Source: an uncultured Neisseriaceae bacterium (lineage in GTDB: Bacteria; Pseudomonadota; Gammaproteobacteria; Burkholderiales; Neisseriaceae). From it: a stretch of DNA of 37,030 nt. The position numbers were made by a program, and so were the translations under genes. The notes below the pieces were generated by a model. That model did not search any database and was not told where the DNA came from. It was given only the letters and a program-made list of their open reading frames with translations. Each line of letters opens with the position of its first letter. Position 1 is the stretch's first letter. The stretch spans positions 1 to 37,030 of the forward strand of contig CALYOS010000025.1 in NCBI GenBank assembly GCA_945267035.1, read 5' to 3'. This document shows, one piece after another, positions 8,298-17,633 of the stretch.

Positions 8298-9305
8298 CTA
8301 GCGACGTAATGGTTGTAGGAACAACCACAAGAAAAAGGGGCCGCCAAGTAAAGCAATGACAATACCCACTGGAATATCCACTGGATAACTCAGCCAACGC
8401 GCAAAACTGTCTACCACCAATAAAAAAATCGCTCCTAGCCAGGCAGACATTAAAATAATGCGCCGACGACTACCTCCACGTACCCGCGCCACCACATTGG
8501 GCACCATCATACCGAGAAATCCAATAATACCCGCTAAGGATACCGCAGCACCCGTCAGCAGAGCCACACCCACTACCGTCCACATTCGTGTACGTTGCAC
8601 CGCTACACCCATACTAATAGCTGTTTCTGGACCCAACATCAGAATATCCAGATTACGGCCAATAGCCATCAATATCGCCAGACCCAGCAAAATAATCACC
8701 AAGCCATACCACGGTGAAGTAAATCCGGCGTCAGCTAAGCTACCCGCCAGCCAATTAGTGGCACTACGTAAAACAATGTCATCAGATAGAAATAGAATCA
8801 GACTGACCAAAGCACCGCAAAAAGCACTGATCACAAAACCCATCACCAACAAACCAAGCGTGCCACCGCCAAGCAATCGGTGCACGGTTAAAATCAGCAT
8901 ACACACCAGCAAAGCGCCGCAAAAGGCAGCAAGCGGAACAGATATCGCTCCCAATCCAAAAGCCAGTACCGCAATCACGCCGAGTGCAGCGCCACCTGAA
9001 GTTCCAATCAAACTAGGATCGGCCAGAGGATTATCAAACAATGCCTGTAGCGCGGCACCACCAGCAGCTAATGAAGACCCTACCAGCAAGGCCACCATGA
9101 CACGCGGCAAGCGGATATCCAGCGTGATTTCATCTAAAGTTTGTGGCCATTGCCAACCGCCCAAACCAATTCCAAGACAAAACCAACTTAAAGCCAAACT
9201 CAAGACAAGGGCAATAACAATCCAAATAACAGATGACCAGATCTCTTTTTTGGTCTTATCCTGTTCAACAGAATCAGCAGTATGCTGCACATGAGTCATG
9301 GTCAT
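8298..9305 (-). CDS. hmuU: Heme ABC importer permease HmuU
   Basis: This is a 335-aa FecCD-family inner-membrane permease with about ten hydrophobic segments. Family landmarks include DIRLPRVMVALLVGSSLAAG, the GTSGGAALG stretch and LAGIIGFLGMMVPNVVA, the cytoplasmic loop that contacts the ATPase. Its ATG overlaps the stop of hmuT in an ATGA arrangement, so the two are translationally coupled. It moves heme delivered by HmuT into the cytoplasm. Confidence 0.94.
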   Translation of the reverse strand: MTMTHVQHTADSVEQDKTKKEIWSSVIWIVIALVLSLALSWFCLGIGLGGWQWPQTLDEITLDIRLPRVMVALLVGSSLAAGGAALQALFDNPLADPSLIGTSGGAALGVIAVLAFGLGAISVPLAAFCGALLVCMLILTVHRLLGGGTLGLLVMGFVISAFCGALVSLILFLSDDIVLRSATNWLAGSLADAGFTSPWYGLVIILLGLAILMAIGRNLDILMLGPETAISMGVAVQRTRMWTVVGVALLTGAAVSLAGIIGFLGMMVPNVVARVRGGSRRRIILMSAWLGAIFLLVVDSFARWLSYPVDIPVGIVIALLGGPFFLWLFLQPLRR

Positions 9306-10090
9306 TTAGCCAATTGATGAAGTTTAGGAATAACCTGTGGGGTATTGATGCCATAGCGGAAAATATCGTTGGCATGCATAAAATAAATTTTTTGATTTTT
9401 AGCCGCAGGTGAGACAGCAATTTCCGGGCGTTTGGCAAAACCCTGCACGCCGCCTAAGACTTTAGCGTTACGCGATGCAATCAAAATCACATCAGGTTTG
9501 GCCGCCAACCAAGCTTCACGAGACATCGGCTTAAACCCTTCAATTGCCGCTGCAGCATTGATACCACCGGCTCGTTGAATCAATATATCCGCTGCAGTAT
9601 TACGACCAGCCACTAATCGACCATCATAACTAATCAGGTAACGCTTGCCTGTTTTGGGCATTTGTTTTACCTGACCAAGCCAAGTGCTCGCCAGCTTTTC
9701 AGCCTGTGCCGGTTTACCAATCAGTTTACCAATTTCCCGTATACCATTAGCATAGCCATCAATACTATTATTGGGTTCTACATTAACAGCATTAATGCCC
9801 ACCCGCTTTAAATTTGCATAAATGGTGGATGGCTGCGCCATCCAGGAACCCAGTACAAGAGTCGGTTTTTTTGCCGCGATAGGTTCCACACTTAAACCAT
9901 GAAATAAACCGATGCTGGGCACATTTTTTAACGCCGGATTGGTCGTAGAAACATCCCGACCAACCACTTCATTAGCACTACCCAAAGCCACAACCACGTC
10001 AGCGACATCAGACGTTAACGTCACAATTCGAGCAGCAGATGCAAACGGAAGAGCGGCACACATCGCTACCGCTAACAATAATTTTTTCAT
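9302..10090 (-). CDS. hmuT: Periplasmic heme-binding protein HmuT
   Basis: This 262-aa helical-backbone (class III) binding protein has a signal peptide ending ASA-AR around residue 19. It carries typical TroA/HmuT features: RIVTLTSDVADVVVALG at the mature N-terminus, VGRDVSTTNP, and VPSIGLFHGLSVEPI. It receives heme from the TonB receptors and passes it to HmuU/V. The ATG has AGTGAG upstream. It lies 83 nt downstream of hmuS on the same strand. Confidence 0.92.
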   Translation of the reverse strand: MKKLLLAVAMCAALPFASAARIVTLTSDVADVVVALGSANEVVGRDVSTTNPALKNVPSIGLFHGLSVEPIAAKKPTLVLGSWMAQPSTIYANLKRVGINAVNVEPNNSIDGYANGIREIGKLIGKPAQAEKLASTWLGQVKQMPKTGKRYLISYDGRLVAGRNTAADILIQRAGGINAAAAIEGFKPMSREAWLAAKPDVILIASRNAKVLGGVQGFAKRPEIAVSPAAKNQKIYFMHANDIFRYGINTPQVIPKLHQLAK

Positions 10091-10173
10091 TATTTATCTC
10101 ACTTAGCATATAAAGATAACTGGTAGATTGATCTTACTCAGTATATTAATTCAACATATTCTACCTTTAGTGC

Positions 10174-11214
10174 CTAGCCAGCCAACAAAGCATCAGTTAA
10201 TTGATGCCATGTTTGCATCTCATCATTGCCTTCTTCGCGACGACCAAAAATTTGAATAACCGTGTCACGATTTTTATCAAAACCTTCAATGCAGGTCACG
10301 TAACCTTCGCTAATCGGGCGACGCACTACCCAAGTTTCCACGATTTCAGTATCACGAATATGCAAATCAAAGCCTTCTTCCGGTACCTTCACATCCAACA
10401 CATTCAAATAGCCATGAGAGCGTACCACGTTATGTAATTTACCCGTTTGAATTTGCACCAAACCTCGGTTTCCAACAAAGACCATGATTTCCATCTGATG
10501 TTCATGTGCCTGTTGCAATATCTGTTCCCATACACCACGATCCACCAGCTTAGTTTGTCCTGCCGGAGCATGACGATAAGATTGCTGCCGGTCTATATTG
10601 AATGTCTCCAACAAACCACTAAAGTGATGGACATCTTTCAATTCATTCCAGCGTTCCTGAAATGCCTGCTCGCGTTCAGCAGATAATGGCTCTGGAGCCA
10701 CCACCTGCTTAACTGGAGTAGCCAGAAATTCTGGCTTACCTTCAGTAGCAAATTCATTAATGAGAGCTTGCCAAGCATCTAGCTTACTGTCATCACGCAT
10801 AAATACCTTTTCAATATTCATGCCATATTCATCAAAAAATTGAATCGAGCGCAACGTTTTATCACCAATGACATTGACTGTGGCTAAAGCATGATGCCAG
10901 TGCTGCAGGAAAAAACGCAAATCCAGCTTGCCAACATTTAAAGCCAAACCACTGCGGGCAGTTAAAGTGACATGTTCATACACACCAATCTTTTCATGTA
11001 CAACCACATCATTGCGCACCACACTGAGTACTTCTCCAAGTGTTTCAAGCTTTAATACCAGTTCTCGTATCCGGTTACCCAGATAAATAGTTTCAGGTGC
11101 ATCTGCGACTAGTGCCCCTTCGCTGACACCCATGTCTGCAGCTGCCTGTCGAGGAAAATACATACCCTCTACCGTCGCCTTTTTATCCAGATACTGTTGC
11201 CATAAATTCATCAT
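10174..11214 (-). CDS. hmuS: Cytoplasmic heme-handling protein HmuS/ChuS
   Basis: This 346-aa protein of the HemS/ChuS/HmuS family consists of two tandem similar halves. Members bind incoming heme in the cytoplasm as carriers, and some break it down to release iron. DVHHF at residues 194-198 is where the family's heme-ligand histidine lies. NRGLVQIQTG and the WVVRRPISEGYVT region are typical of the second half. Two ATGs are adjacent. The first is used here because AAGGA sits at proper distance. It lies between the receptor hmuR and the transporter hmuTUV, the classic Yersinia-like order. Whether it degrades heme or only carries it is not visible. Confidence 0.92.
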   Translation of the reverse strand: MMNLWQQYLDKKATVEGMYFPRQAAADMGVSEGALVADAPETIYLGNRIRELVLKLETLGEVLSVVRNDVVVHEKIGVYEHVTLTARSGLALNVGKLDLRFFLQHWHHALATVNVIGDKTLRSIQFFDEYGMNIEKVFMRDDSKLDAWQALINEFATEGKPEFLATPVKQVVAPEPLSAEREQAFQERWNELKDVHHFSGLLETFNIDRQQSYRHAPAGQTKLVDRGVWEQILQQAHEHQMEIMVFVGNRGLVQIQTGKLHNVVRSHGYLNVLDVKVPEEGFDLHIRDTEIVETWVVRRPISEGYVTCIEGFDKNRDTVIQIFGRREEGNDEMQTWHQLTDALLAG

Positions 11215-11274
11215 TTGTTCCTTATTACCATTATTATTGATCGTTGTTATTAAATATTGACATAGATCATACCT

Positions 11275-13482
11275 TTAAAAGGTATAGCGCAAACCAATAC
11301 TGAACGTGCGCCCTGGAGCGGTATAAAAATCAGCATTATTCTTAGTCAATGCCGGCACAGTGCCATCACTCTGACCAGATGTACCATGAGCTTCATTGTT
11401 AACATTTGGAATCAGATAGGCCACATCAGCCCAGTTCCAGTATTTCTTGTTGAATACATTGTTCACTCCGGCATGCAAACTCAAATGTTTATTGGGTTTC
11501 CAATAACCGCCTAAATCAACTAAGGCATAATTCTTGGAGGGATTAAAGTATTTATCGGCAGAATAGATATCACTGTCATCCTTTTTGGCCACGTACGTGA
11601 AGTTCACATTTGCGCCCCACACCTCTTTTTCATATGCCACGCCTAACTTCAGCTTAAATGGCATAACCGAATTGAGCGGATGATCTACCCCATCCTGACG
11701 AATCGAACCACGTGAATAAGCTACAGAACCACTGGCTTTCCAGTCAGGAGCGAATTTCCAGCGAGCAAAAGCTTCACCACCATAAATATGTGCCTTACTA
11801 AAATTTTCAGCACGCAGAATAAAGCGTTGCGAACCACCCCAAGAGCTGGGTAATGAAACCTGTTTAGAAATATTCGCGTAATCAATAAAGTTTTTATAAT
11901 GATTATCAAAGCCACTGATACCATATTCAAACACTTCATTTTTACCGCGTAATCCAAGCTCAAAATTATTGGCTGTTTCCGCCTTCAAATTTGGATTACC
12001 CCATACACTGTAGCCGCCCGGATTCCATGAAGAAGCTAGTTGCTGAGAGGACGGCGCATTAAAGCCTCGTGCATATTGAAAATAAGGGATAACTAATGGA
12101 TGAAATTCATAGGATAAACCGAAACGTGGCGTAATTGCGCTTTCATGCTTCTTATGTAATTCGCCAATTTTATTTGTCGTTCCGGTATCATATCCATGAT
12201 TATTTGGCTTAACATTATAATAATGTGCCGATAATCCTGGGCTGACAACCAGACGCCCAAAGCGCAGATCACCATCTAAATAGATACTGGCACGATTAGT
12301 TTTATTATCAGCAGCAGGTTTAGAGCGGGCATAATAACCATGCCAGCCACTGGTTAAATCATGATGAGCTAAACGAACACCATAGCGCCAGTCTTGGCTT
12401 AATTTGTCATTCTCAAAATGGGACAGCCATTCACTATTTAAGCCTATCACCTTATCTTTATTATTAAAGTCAAACTCACATCTATTCTTTATGCCCGGCA
12501 CAGATGAGGTACAACCGCGGACATACTCACGATGGGTCGAAGAAGCTGTTTTGGACTGTTGCCAATATAATTGCGTATTTCCGCTTTGAATTAATCCTGT
12601 ACCATCATGATATTCGTGTTCGATTGAAAACCGCGATGTTTTATTTTCGTCTGTTCCGGTGATATTAGAATAAGACGCATTGGCTAAAGAAAAAGAATCT
12701 GACCATTGATTACGACTTAAATACTCTGCTGCAAATTTCAATGTATTATGATCATTGAAATCCAACTCATGTTTCGTCAAAAAGTAACGGCTATTGTAAT
12801 CCAGCGGATCAGCCTTAGTTCGATAAGCACCTTGCCCACCAACATGACCGCGGTTATCCAGTTCATCACCTTTGCGGTAAGTCCCTAGTACCATCCCGCG
12901 CCAATTGCCAGCAGTAAGTGCACCAGCACCTGTTACAGAAGTTGTTTTATTGACACTATTATATTGTGTATCAATATAGCCACTTTGTTGTTTTCCCTGC
13001 AATATCTCGTCAGGTGTCAGCGTATGCATAGCCACTGTACCGCCCAACCCAAATCCGCGTGCATTTTTACTGATGTCCACACTACTTAATGCTGAAACAT
13101 CCATAAAATTACCGCGCCCAAAAATCGCGAACTGCCCTGTATTTTTAATTTCGCTTGATTCGGGTAAATCTATTCCATCGATCGACATTCCAATACGATT
13201 ACCGCTCAATCCTCGGATATTCACACTGTCATTACCTTGGCGCGTACCCTGTGTATCCAATACTTCTACGCCGGGAATATCTTTCAATGCTGATTTCAAA
13301 TCTACAGCACCCTCCTTCTGGATATCCTCCGCCTTAACCTTAGTATTTCTAAATACTCTTGGAGAATTAGATTCAGCCTCAACATGAATGGTAGGTAATC
13401 TGGCCTCGCCTTCGGCGTGGACAACGACTGGCAAGCCTATGCATGTCACGGCCAGCGTAATAATATTGGGTGAACGACGCAT
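11275..13482 (-). CDS. hmuR: TonB-dependent heme/hemoglobin receptor (HmuR-like)
   Basis: This 735-aa outer-membrane receptor has a signal peptide ending VHA (residue 23), a TonB-box-like LPTIHVEA, and a plug domain with VEVLDTQGT and NIRGLSGNR. The beta-barrel ends in an aromatic F. The barrel carries a FRAP-like FNAPSSQQL (474-482) and an exact NPNL box (496-499), landmarks of heme receptors. No histidine lies between them, where several enterobacterial receptors keep a ligand histidine, so heme coordination may differ. A Cys pair 11 residues apart (324, 335) probably forms a loop disulfide. It heads the hmuRSTUV operon, 60 nt before hmuS. A -10 TATAAT and a Fur-box-like site lie upstream. 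It is a close paralogue of the gene at 13960-16158. Confidence 0.92.
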   Translation of the reverse strand: MRRSPNIITLAVTCIGLPVVVHAEGEARLPTIHVEAESNSPRVFRNTKVKAEDIQKEGAVDLKSALKDIPGVEVLDTQGTRQGNDSVNIRGLSGNRIGMSIDGIDLPESSEIKNTGQFAIFGRGNFMDVSALSSVDISKNARGFGLGGTVAMHTLTPDEILQGKQQSGYIDTQYNSVNKTTSVTGAGALTAGNWRGMVLGTYRKGDELDNRGHVGGQGAYRTKADPLDYNSRYFLTKHELDFNDHNTLKFAAEYLSRNQWSDSFSLANASYSNITGTDENKTSRFSIEHEYHDGTGLIQSGNTQLYWQQSKTASSTHREYVRGCTSSVPGIKNRCEFDFNNKDKVIGLNSEWLSHFENDKLSQDWRYGVRLAHHDLTSGWHGYYARSKPAADNKTNRASIYLDGDLRFGRLVVSPGLSAHYYNVKPNNHGYDTGTTNKIGELHKKHESAITPRFGLSYEFHPLVIPYFQYARGFNAPSSQQLASSWNPGGYSVWGNPNLKAETANNFELGLRGKNEVFEYGISGFDNHYKNFIDYANISKQVSLPSSWGGSQRFILRAENFSKAHIYGGEAFARWKFAPDWKASGSVAYSRGSIRQDGVDHPLNSVMPFKLKLGVAYEKEVWGANVNFTYVAKKDDSDIYSADKYFNPSKNYALVDLGGYWKPNKHLSLHAGVNNVFNKKYWNWADVAYLIPNVNNEAHGTSGQSDGTVPALTKNNADFYTAPGRTFSIGLRYTF

Positions 13483-13498
13483 GATTGATTAACCCCTT

Positions 13499-13959
13499 TT
13501 GACAAAATTTAATATACGGATGGCACATTGTAATCAAGAATGATTCTATTATACAAGTGTTAATGCGAATTATTATTATTAATATTCTAACATAAATCTA
13601 TTTCATTTTCCGCTAACCATCTTTCCTCATCATTGATGGCAACATCATCCAGCTTAATCAACAATACGGATACATTAAATCATCTTATGAGCAAAAGAAT
13701 TGACCCGAAAAAAACCAACTTCATCTCTGTTGTGATTGCATGTCAGAATAATAACAATCGTTCAAAATTTAATAATTAATTCATGATGTTAAATTCAAAT
13801 TTATACGCATCAAGCATAAGCTTTAAAAGCAAAGAAGATTAAAGAAATGCACTTTTTATCCATGAAAATGGAAAGCGAAGTTAACAAACTGATCTATTGA
13901 ATATTATCGATGTGAACGTGTTGTCTTCCAGTAACCATCATCACCAGAATTGATTACAT
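13499..13959. other. Intergenic region between the two heme receptor genes
   Basis: About 460 bases hold no credible gene. The right-of-hmuR part (13540-13590) carries the predicted hmuR promoter and Fur site. The rest is AT-rich with many stops on both strands. No clear terminator hairpin for the upstream receptor gene was seen. Read-through from that gene into hmuR is therefore possible. Confidence 0.5.
13548..13583 (-). promoter_or_regulatory. hmuR promoter with Fur-box-like site
   Basis: On the minus strand a perfect -10 TATAAT lies at 13548-13553. Upstream, 13565-13583 reads ATTAATAATAATAATTCGC, which matches 13 of 19 positions of the Fur consensus GATAATGATAATCATTATC. It covers the place expected for the -35 element, where a bound Fur would block polymerase. 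Iron-responsive repression of hmuRSTUV is inferred. Confidence 0.55.
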
Positions 13960-16158
13960 TTAAAACTCATACCGCACTCCAAGATTAAACGTACGTCCAG
14001 GAGCGGAATAAAAATCTGCATTATTGCGTGTCAGTCTTGCCACACTGCCATCGTTTTGTGTGGAAGTACCGCGTGACTGTCTATTCACATTCGGTGCCAG
14101 ATAAGCGATGTCCGCCCAGTTCCAGTATTTTTGATTAAATACATTATTTACCCCAGCACGCAGACTAAACTGTTTACTCGGTTTCCAGAAAATACCCAAA
14201 TCTACCAACGTATATTGTTTGGAAGGGTTATAAAATTGCTTATCTGCGCGTATATCATCATCAGACTTTTTCGCCACATACGTTAAATCAACCTGAGCAC
14301 CCCATACTTCTTTATCATACTTCAAGCCAAGCTTCGCTTTTAAAGGCATGACAGAGTTAAGGGGCTGATTCACGCCGTCCTGATTAATTGAGCCACGGGA
14401 ATAAGCCACCGTCGCATTAACCAGCCAATTAGGAGCAAATTTCCAGCGGGCATATGCTTCTGCTCCATAAATATGTGCCTTATTTAAATTTTGTGCCCGC
14501 AAAACAAAGTCCTGTTTTCCACCCCATCTGTCGGGCAATGGCATCTCATGAGAGACATTCACAAAATCAATAAAATTTTTATAATGATTGTCAAAGCCAC
14601 TTATTCCATACTCAAAAACATCATTTTTACCGCGTAATCCCAGCTCAAAATTATTGGCACTCTCTGCCTTAAGATGTGGATTTCCCCAAATACTAACAAT
14701 ACTTGGATTCCAGGACGATACCAACTGCTGTGAAGACGGCGCATTGAAACCTCGGGTATATTGAAAATACGGCTCCAATAACGGATTAACTGTATAAGCC
14801 AGACCAAAACGAGGCGTTAGTGCATATTCATGCTTCTTAAGTAATTGACCAATAGGGCTGGTTGTACCTGTTACAAAACCGTGCCCATCTGGATTCATTC
14901 GATAATAATGAGCAGACAAGCCCGGGCTGACAACCAGCTTACCCCATTGCACATCCCCTTCAACATACAGGCTGGCACGAATGGTTTTACTGTCTGCCGT
15001 TGGTTTCGAATTGGCAAAATACCCTTGCCAGTCACTGCTCAGATCATGCCGCGCCACTTTCAAACCATAGCGCCAATCCTGCCGCAATTGCGCATTTACC
15101 AATTGAGATGTCCAGTCACTACTTAGTCCCCACACCTTATCCTGATTAGTAAAATGGAAATCACAGCGATTTCTGATTCCTGGTACTGTGGTCAGACAGC
15201 CACGAAAATAATCACGGTGCGTATTGGAAACCGTTTTCGTATCCTGCCAATACAATTGTGTTTTTCCAGTTTGTATCAGCCCTTCTCCACCATGAAAATC
15301 ATGGCTAATTGAAAATCTCGTCTTTTTATTATCATCAGCACCATGCACATTTGTATACTGCTCATTAGACAGGGACCATGAATCAGACCACTGCTTACGG
15401 GACAAATATTCTGCTGCAAAACTCAGCATATTCTTTTCATTCACATCCCATTCATGCTTGGTCAGAAAATAGCGACTGTTGTAATCCACAGGATCTGACT
15501 GAGTTCGCCATGCACCTTGTCCACCTACATGACCTCGATTACCTGCCTCATGACCATAACGATAGGTTCCCAGCAACATCCCGCGCCAATCGCCCTTTTC
15601 CAGTGCACCGGCGATAGAGACCACTCGGGATTTATCGACACTGTTATATTGCGTATCGATATACCCTCCTTCACTAGCGCCTTTTAAAATCTCATCAGGA
15701 TTCAAAGTATGCATGGCAACTGCCCCACCCAAACCAAATCCGCGGGCATTTTTACTGACGTCTACACTGCCCAGCGCGGATACATCGATAAAATTACCCC
15801 GGCCAAAAATCACATACTGTCCGGTGGTTTTATTTTCATTCGCTTCGGGTAAATCAATTCCGTCAATCAGCATGGCTACTCGATTGCCACTCAAGCCACG
15901 AATATTGACACTATCGTTTCCTTGGCGTGCACCCTGAATTCCCAATACCTCCACTCCCGGAATATCCCTTATTGCTGATTTCAAATCCACCGCATTCCGC
16001 TGTCTGATTACAGCAGCATTCACCTTAGTGTCTTTAAAAACTCGATCAGTTTGCTTACCCTCTACATAAATAGTGGGTAGCTGTCCTTCATCTTTAGCCC
16101 ATAAAGCTACGGGGAAGCCCATACACATCAACGATATCAATCTGGATATATTTTTCAT
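13960..16158 (-). CDS. TonB-dependent heme/hemoglobin receptor, second paralogue
   Basis: This 732-aa outer-membrane receptor is close in sequence to the HmuR-like gene downstream over its whole length (for example EYGISGFDNHYKNFID is shared), so the pair arose by tandem duplication. ATG at 16158 puts a normal signal peptide (ending LWA-KD) at the N-terminus. A longer frame to 16200 would begin almost inside the Fur box. Plug (NIRGLSGNR), FNAPSSQQL, a probable loop disulfide (CLTTVPGIRNRC) and terminal F are all present. The NPNL box reads NPHL here, which introduces a histidine that the paralogue lacks. This may alter heme or hemoprotein preference. Confidence 0.9.
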   Translation of the reverse strand: MKNISRLISLMCMGFPVALWAKDEGQLPTIYVEGKQTDRVFKDTKVNAAVIRQRNAVDLKSAIRDIPGVEVLGIQGARQGNDSVNIRGLSGNRVAMLIDGIDLPEANENKTTGQYVIFGRGNFIDVSALGSVDVSKNARGFGLGGAVAMHTLNPDEILKGASEGGYIDTQYNSVDKSRVVSIAGALEKGDWRGMLLGTYRYGHEAGNRGHVGGQGAWRTQSDPVDYNSRYFLTKHEWDVNEKNMLSFAAEYLSRKQWSDSWSLSNEQYTNVHGADDNKKTRFSISHDFHGGEGLIQTGKTQLYWQDTKTVSNTHRDYFRGCLTTVPGIRNRCDFHFTNQDKVWGLSSDWTSQLVNAQLRQDWRYGLKVARHDLSSDWQGYFANSKPTADSKTIRASLYVEGDVQWGKLVVSPGLSAHYYRMNPDGHGFVTGTTSPIGQLLKKHEYALTPRFGLAYTVNPLLEPYFQYTRGFNAPSSQQLVSSWNPSIVSIWGNPHLKAESANNFELGLRGKNDVFEYGISGFDNHYKNFIDFVNVSHEMPLPDRWGGKQDFVLRAQNLNKAHIYGAEAYARWKFAPNWLVNATVAYSRGSINQDGVNQPLNSVMPLKAKLGLKYDKEVWGAQVDLTYVAKKSDDDIRADKQFYNPSKQYTLVDLGIFWKPSKQFSLRAGVNNVFNQKYWNWADIAYLAPNVNRQSRGTSTQNDGSVARLTRNNADFYSAPGRTFNLGVRYEF

Positions 16159-16204
16159 AAACAATAAAGCATCATTAACATAGTTTAAAATTAGCAGCAT
16201 TATT

Positions 16205-16223
16205 GTAAATGATAATCATTATA
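16205..16223 (-). promoter_or_regulatory. Fur box upstream of the second heme receptor
   Basis: GTAAATGATAATCATTATA (plus strand) matches 16 of 19 positions of the Fur consensus GATAATGATAATCATTATC. On the minus strand TATAAT (16218-16223) overlaps the box and could be the -10, which would give a leader of about 50 nt to the chosen ATG at 16158. The position supports iron-dependent repression and also supports the shorter start. Confidence 0.8.
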
Positions 16224-16409
16224 TTTATCAACTATTGCAAATATTCATCAGCATATTTTGGCTGCTGATCATTGCGCTATGACAATAAACAAATTATTTT
16301 GTAATGATAAATATTCGATATCGGCAAAAAACCAAGTAACTTATTAGTTGTTCTTCAGCTGGCAGTTAGTGCATCTTAATTATATTTATAGCTACGCCTA
16401 TCAAACAGC

Positions 16410-16775
16410 TTAACTATCTGTTTTTGCGCTGTTGATGATCAACATGATTGATGAAATATGAGTGCTTACACCTTTAAAATTCGCTCCACTTTTTTTAATA
16501 TCATAATCTTTTATTGCTGTATATCGTGAGATTACATTTGCTCCAACATTCATTTGTTTTCTACATAAACAATCCATATAATCTCCTGTACTTTTACTAT
16601 GAATAATTCTTTCTTCTAGAATTTCTTCCCCCATTTTAGCTAGTTTATTATTTAACGAATTTGAAGTATTTATCTCAAATAAGGAATTTTTATAAGCAAA
16701 TTGTACTTCTAAATAAGGACTTCCATCTATTCGAGTACATTGTCCTATATTCACCCTATTCAACCCATCTATCAT
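16410..16775 (-). CDS. Hypothetical small protein, AT-rich island
   Basis: This 121-aa soluble protein is not recognised. It has three cysteines (GQCTR, DCLCRK), a predicted mixed alpha/beta fold and no signal peptide. The ATG lacks a strong ribosome site. Base composition is distinctly more AT-rich than the neighbouring heme and ribosomal genes. It lies 45 nt downstream of an open frame that seems to be the tail of a broken membrane-protein gene. Such small unrelated genes in tandem are typical of horizontally acquired toxin/immunity or phage-derived islands, but nothing specific can be assigned. Confidence 0.45.
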   Translation of the reverse strand: MIDGLNRVNIGQCTRIDGSPYLEVQFAYKNSLFEINTSNSLNNKLAKMGEEILEERIIHSKSTGDYMDCLCRKQMNVGANVISRYTAIKDYDIKKSGANFKGVSTHISSIMLIINSAKTDS

Positions 16776-16820
16776 AATGAGTTCTAATTAAGTAGGATTT
16801 ACATTATTAGGCAGTATAAA

Positions 16821-16986
16821 TCAATAATGTAGTGGATTTTCACAAGAAGTATAAAGACATTTCCAAAAATTTTCTTTAAGGTACTCTTTAAAAAGTGTTT
16901 GCTCTACGGGAAAAAAGTATTTATTTTCTTTTGTTTGTATCCAATTTTTATGTGAAGAATATAAGTAATATAATAAATAATAAGGT
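16821..16986 (-). pseudogene. Out-of-frame tail, probable continuation of the membrane protein gene
   Basis: A frame with no usable start codon overlaps the end of the 104-aa membrane protein and runs on to a TGA at 16821-16823. It encodes HKNWIQTKENKYFFPVEQTL and then KEYLKENFWKCLYTSCENPL, which looks like real protein: charged, aromatic and well mixed. The most economical reading is a one-base indel in the AT-rich run near 16970 that moved the membrane protein into an early stop. Confidence 0.35.
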
Positions 16987-17262
16987 TATAATACCAAAAA
17001 ATCCAAAAATAAATGTGTTAATATAAGAATTAAGTTGTATAAGTAATTTGTATGGGTTTGTATTCTGTTGATTGTTCTTTGTTGCTTTAATATTGATTCT
17101 ATCAAATAAAAAAGATGCTCCAAAAGAAGATGATAAATAACCAAATACCAGCATTAAAGGTAATTGAATTTTCATTAAAACATAGCTGTCATTAAGGATT
17201 AAAATGCTACTTATTACAAGTATCTCTAACATAAAAGCAAAAACAGCAATTTTTAGTTTCAT
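16948..17262 (-). CDS. Small hypothetical membrane protein, possibly truncated by frameshift
   Basis: This 104-aa protein has two N-terminal hydrophobic segments (IAVFAFMLEILVISSILIL and QLPLMLVFGYLSSSFGASFL), a basic Asn/Gln-rich loop, and a C-terminal hydrophobic region ending LLFIILLIFFT. No family is recognised. It stops inside a hydrophobic run. A second frame continues for about 40 plausible codons beyond, so the original protein was probably longer. Small multi-spanning proteins in AT-rich accessory patches are often immunity or phage superinfection proteins, but there is no direct evidence here. Confidence 0.45.
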   Translation of the reverse strand: MKLKIAVFAFMLEILVISSILILNDSYVLMKIQLPLMLVFGYLSSSFGASFLFDRINIKATKNNQQNTNPYKLLIQLNSYINTFIFGFFGIITLLFIILLIFFT

Positions 17263-17477
17263 ATGTTTAAATTCTTTGTAAAAAAATATTTTTTATAAAA
17301 ATAGGTATATAAGATTATACATTTATCTCAATTGGGCATCTGTTTAGTAATAGTAATAAAACTAAAGAAGACAATATTCTATCTTCAGTTTCATAGCTAT
17401 TAAGTTATTCCATTTAAACCATACTCCATAGAGCATTAAGCAACTCCCTAAAATAAAAAATATTCGATTATATAATT

Positions 17478-17633
17478 TTATTTTTCTTTATTTGATAACA
17501 CAAATTTCACAGGTTTTTTATTTAGGTTTTCAAAGTTATATTTTTGGTGGAATTTAACCATATTATCAGCAACTAGTATGATGCACAAGTTAATAAAAAA
17601 CACTGTTAAAAAAGACATAATTAAATAAATCAT
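17478..17633 (-). CDS. Possible 51-aa single-span membrane protein
   Basis: A short frame starts at the ATG at 17633. It encodes one hydrophobic segment (MSFLTVFFINLCIILVA) and then a basic cytoplasmic-type tail ending KFVLSNKEK. An excellent AGGAGG lies about 20 nt before the ATG, which is too far for normal spacing, so either the start or the gene is damaged. A further hydrophobic frame without a clear start (17362-17472, IFFILGSCLMLYGVWFKW) follows. The gene belongs to the same AT-rich island as the two hypotheticals downstream. Confidence 0.3.
   Translation of the reverse strand: MIYLIMSFLTVFFINLCIILVADNMVKFHQKYNFENLNKKPVKFVLSNKEK

Noticed and set aside
8458-9294. Long plus-strand frame (278 aa) opposite hmuU
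   Set aside because: Pro/Ala/Arg/Thr-rich translation with no domain, lying entirely antisense to a clear FecCD permease. It is a codon-bias shadow.
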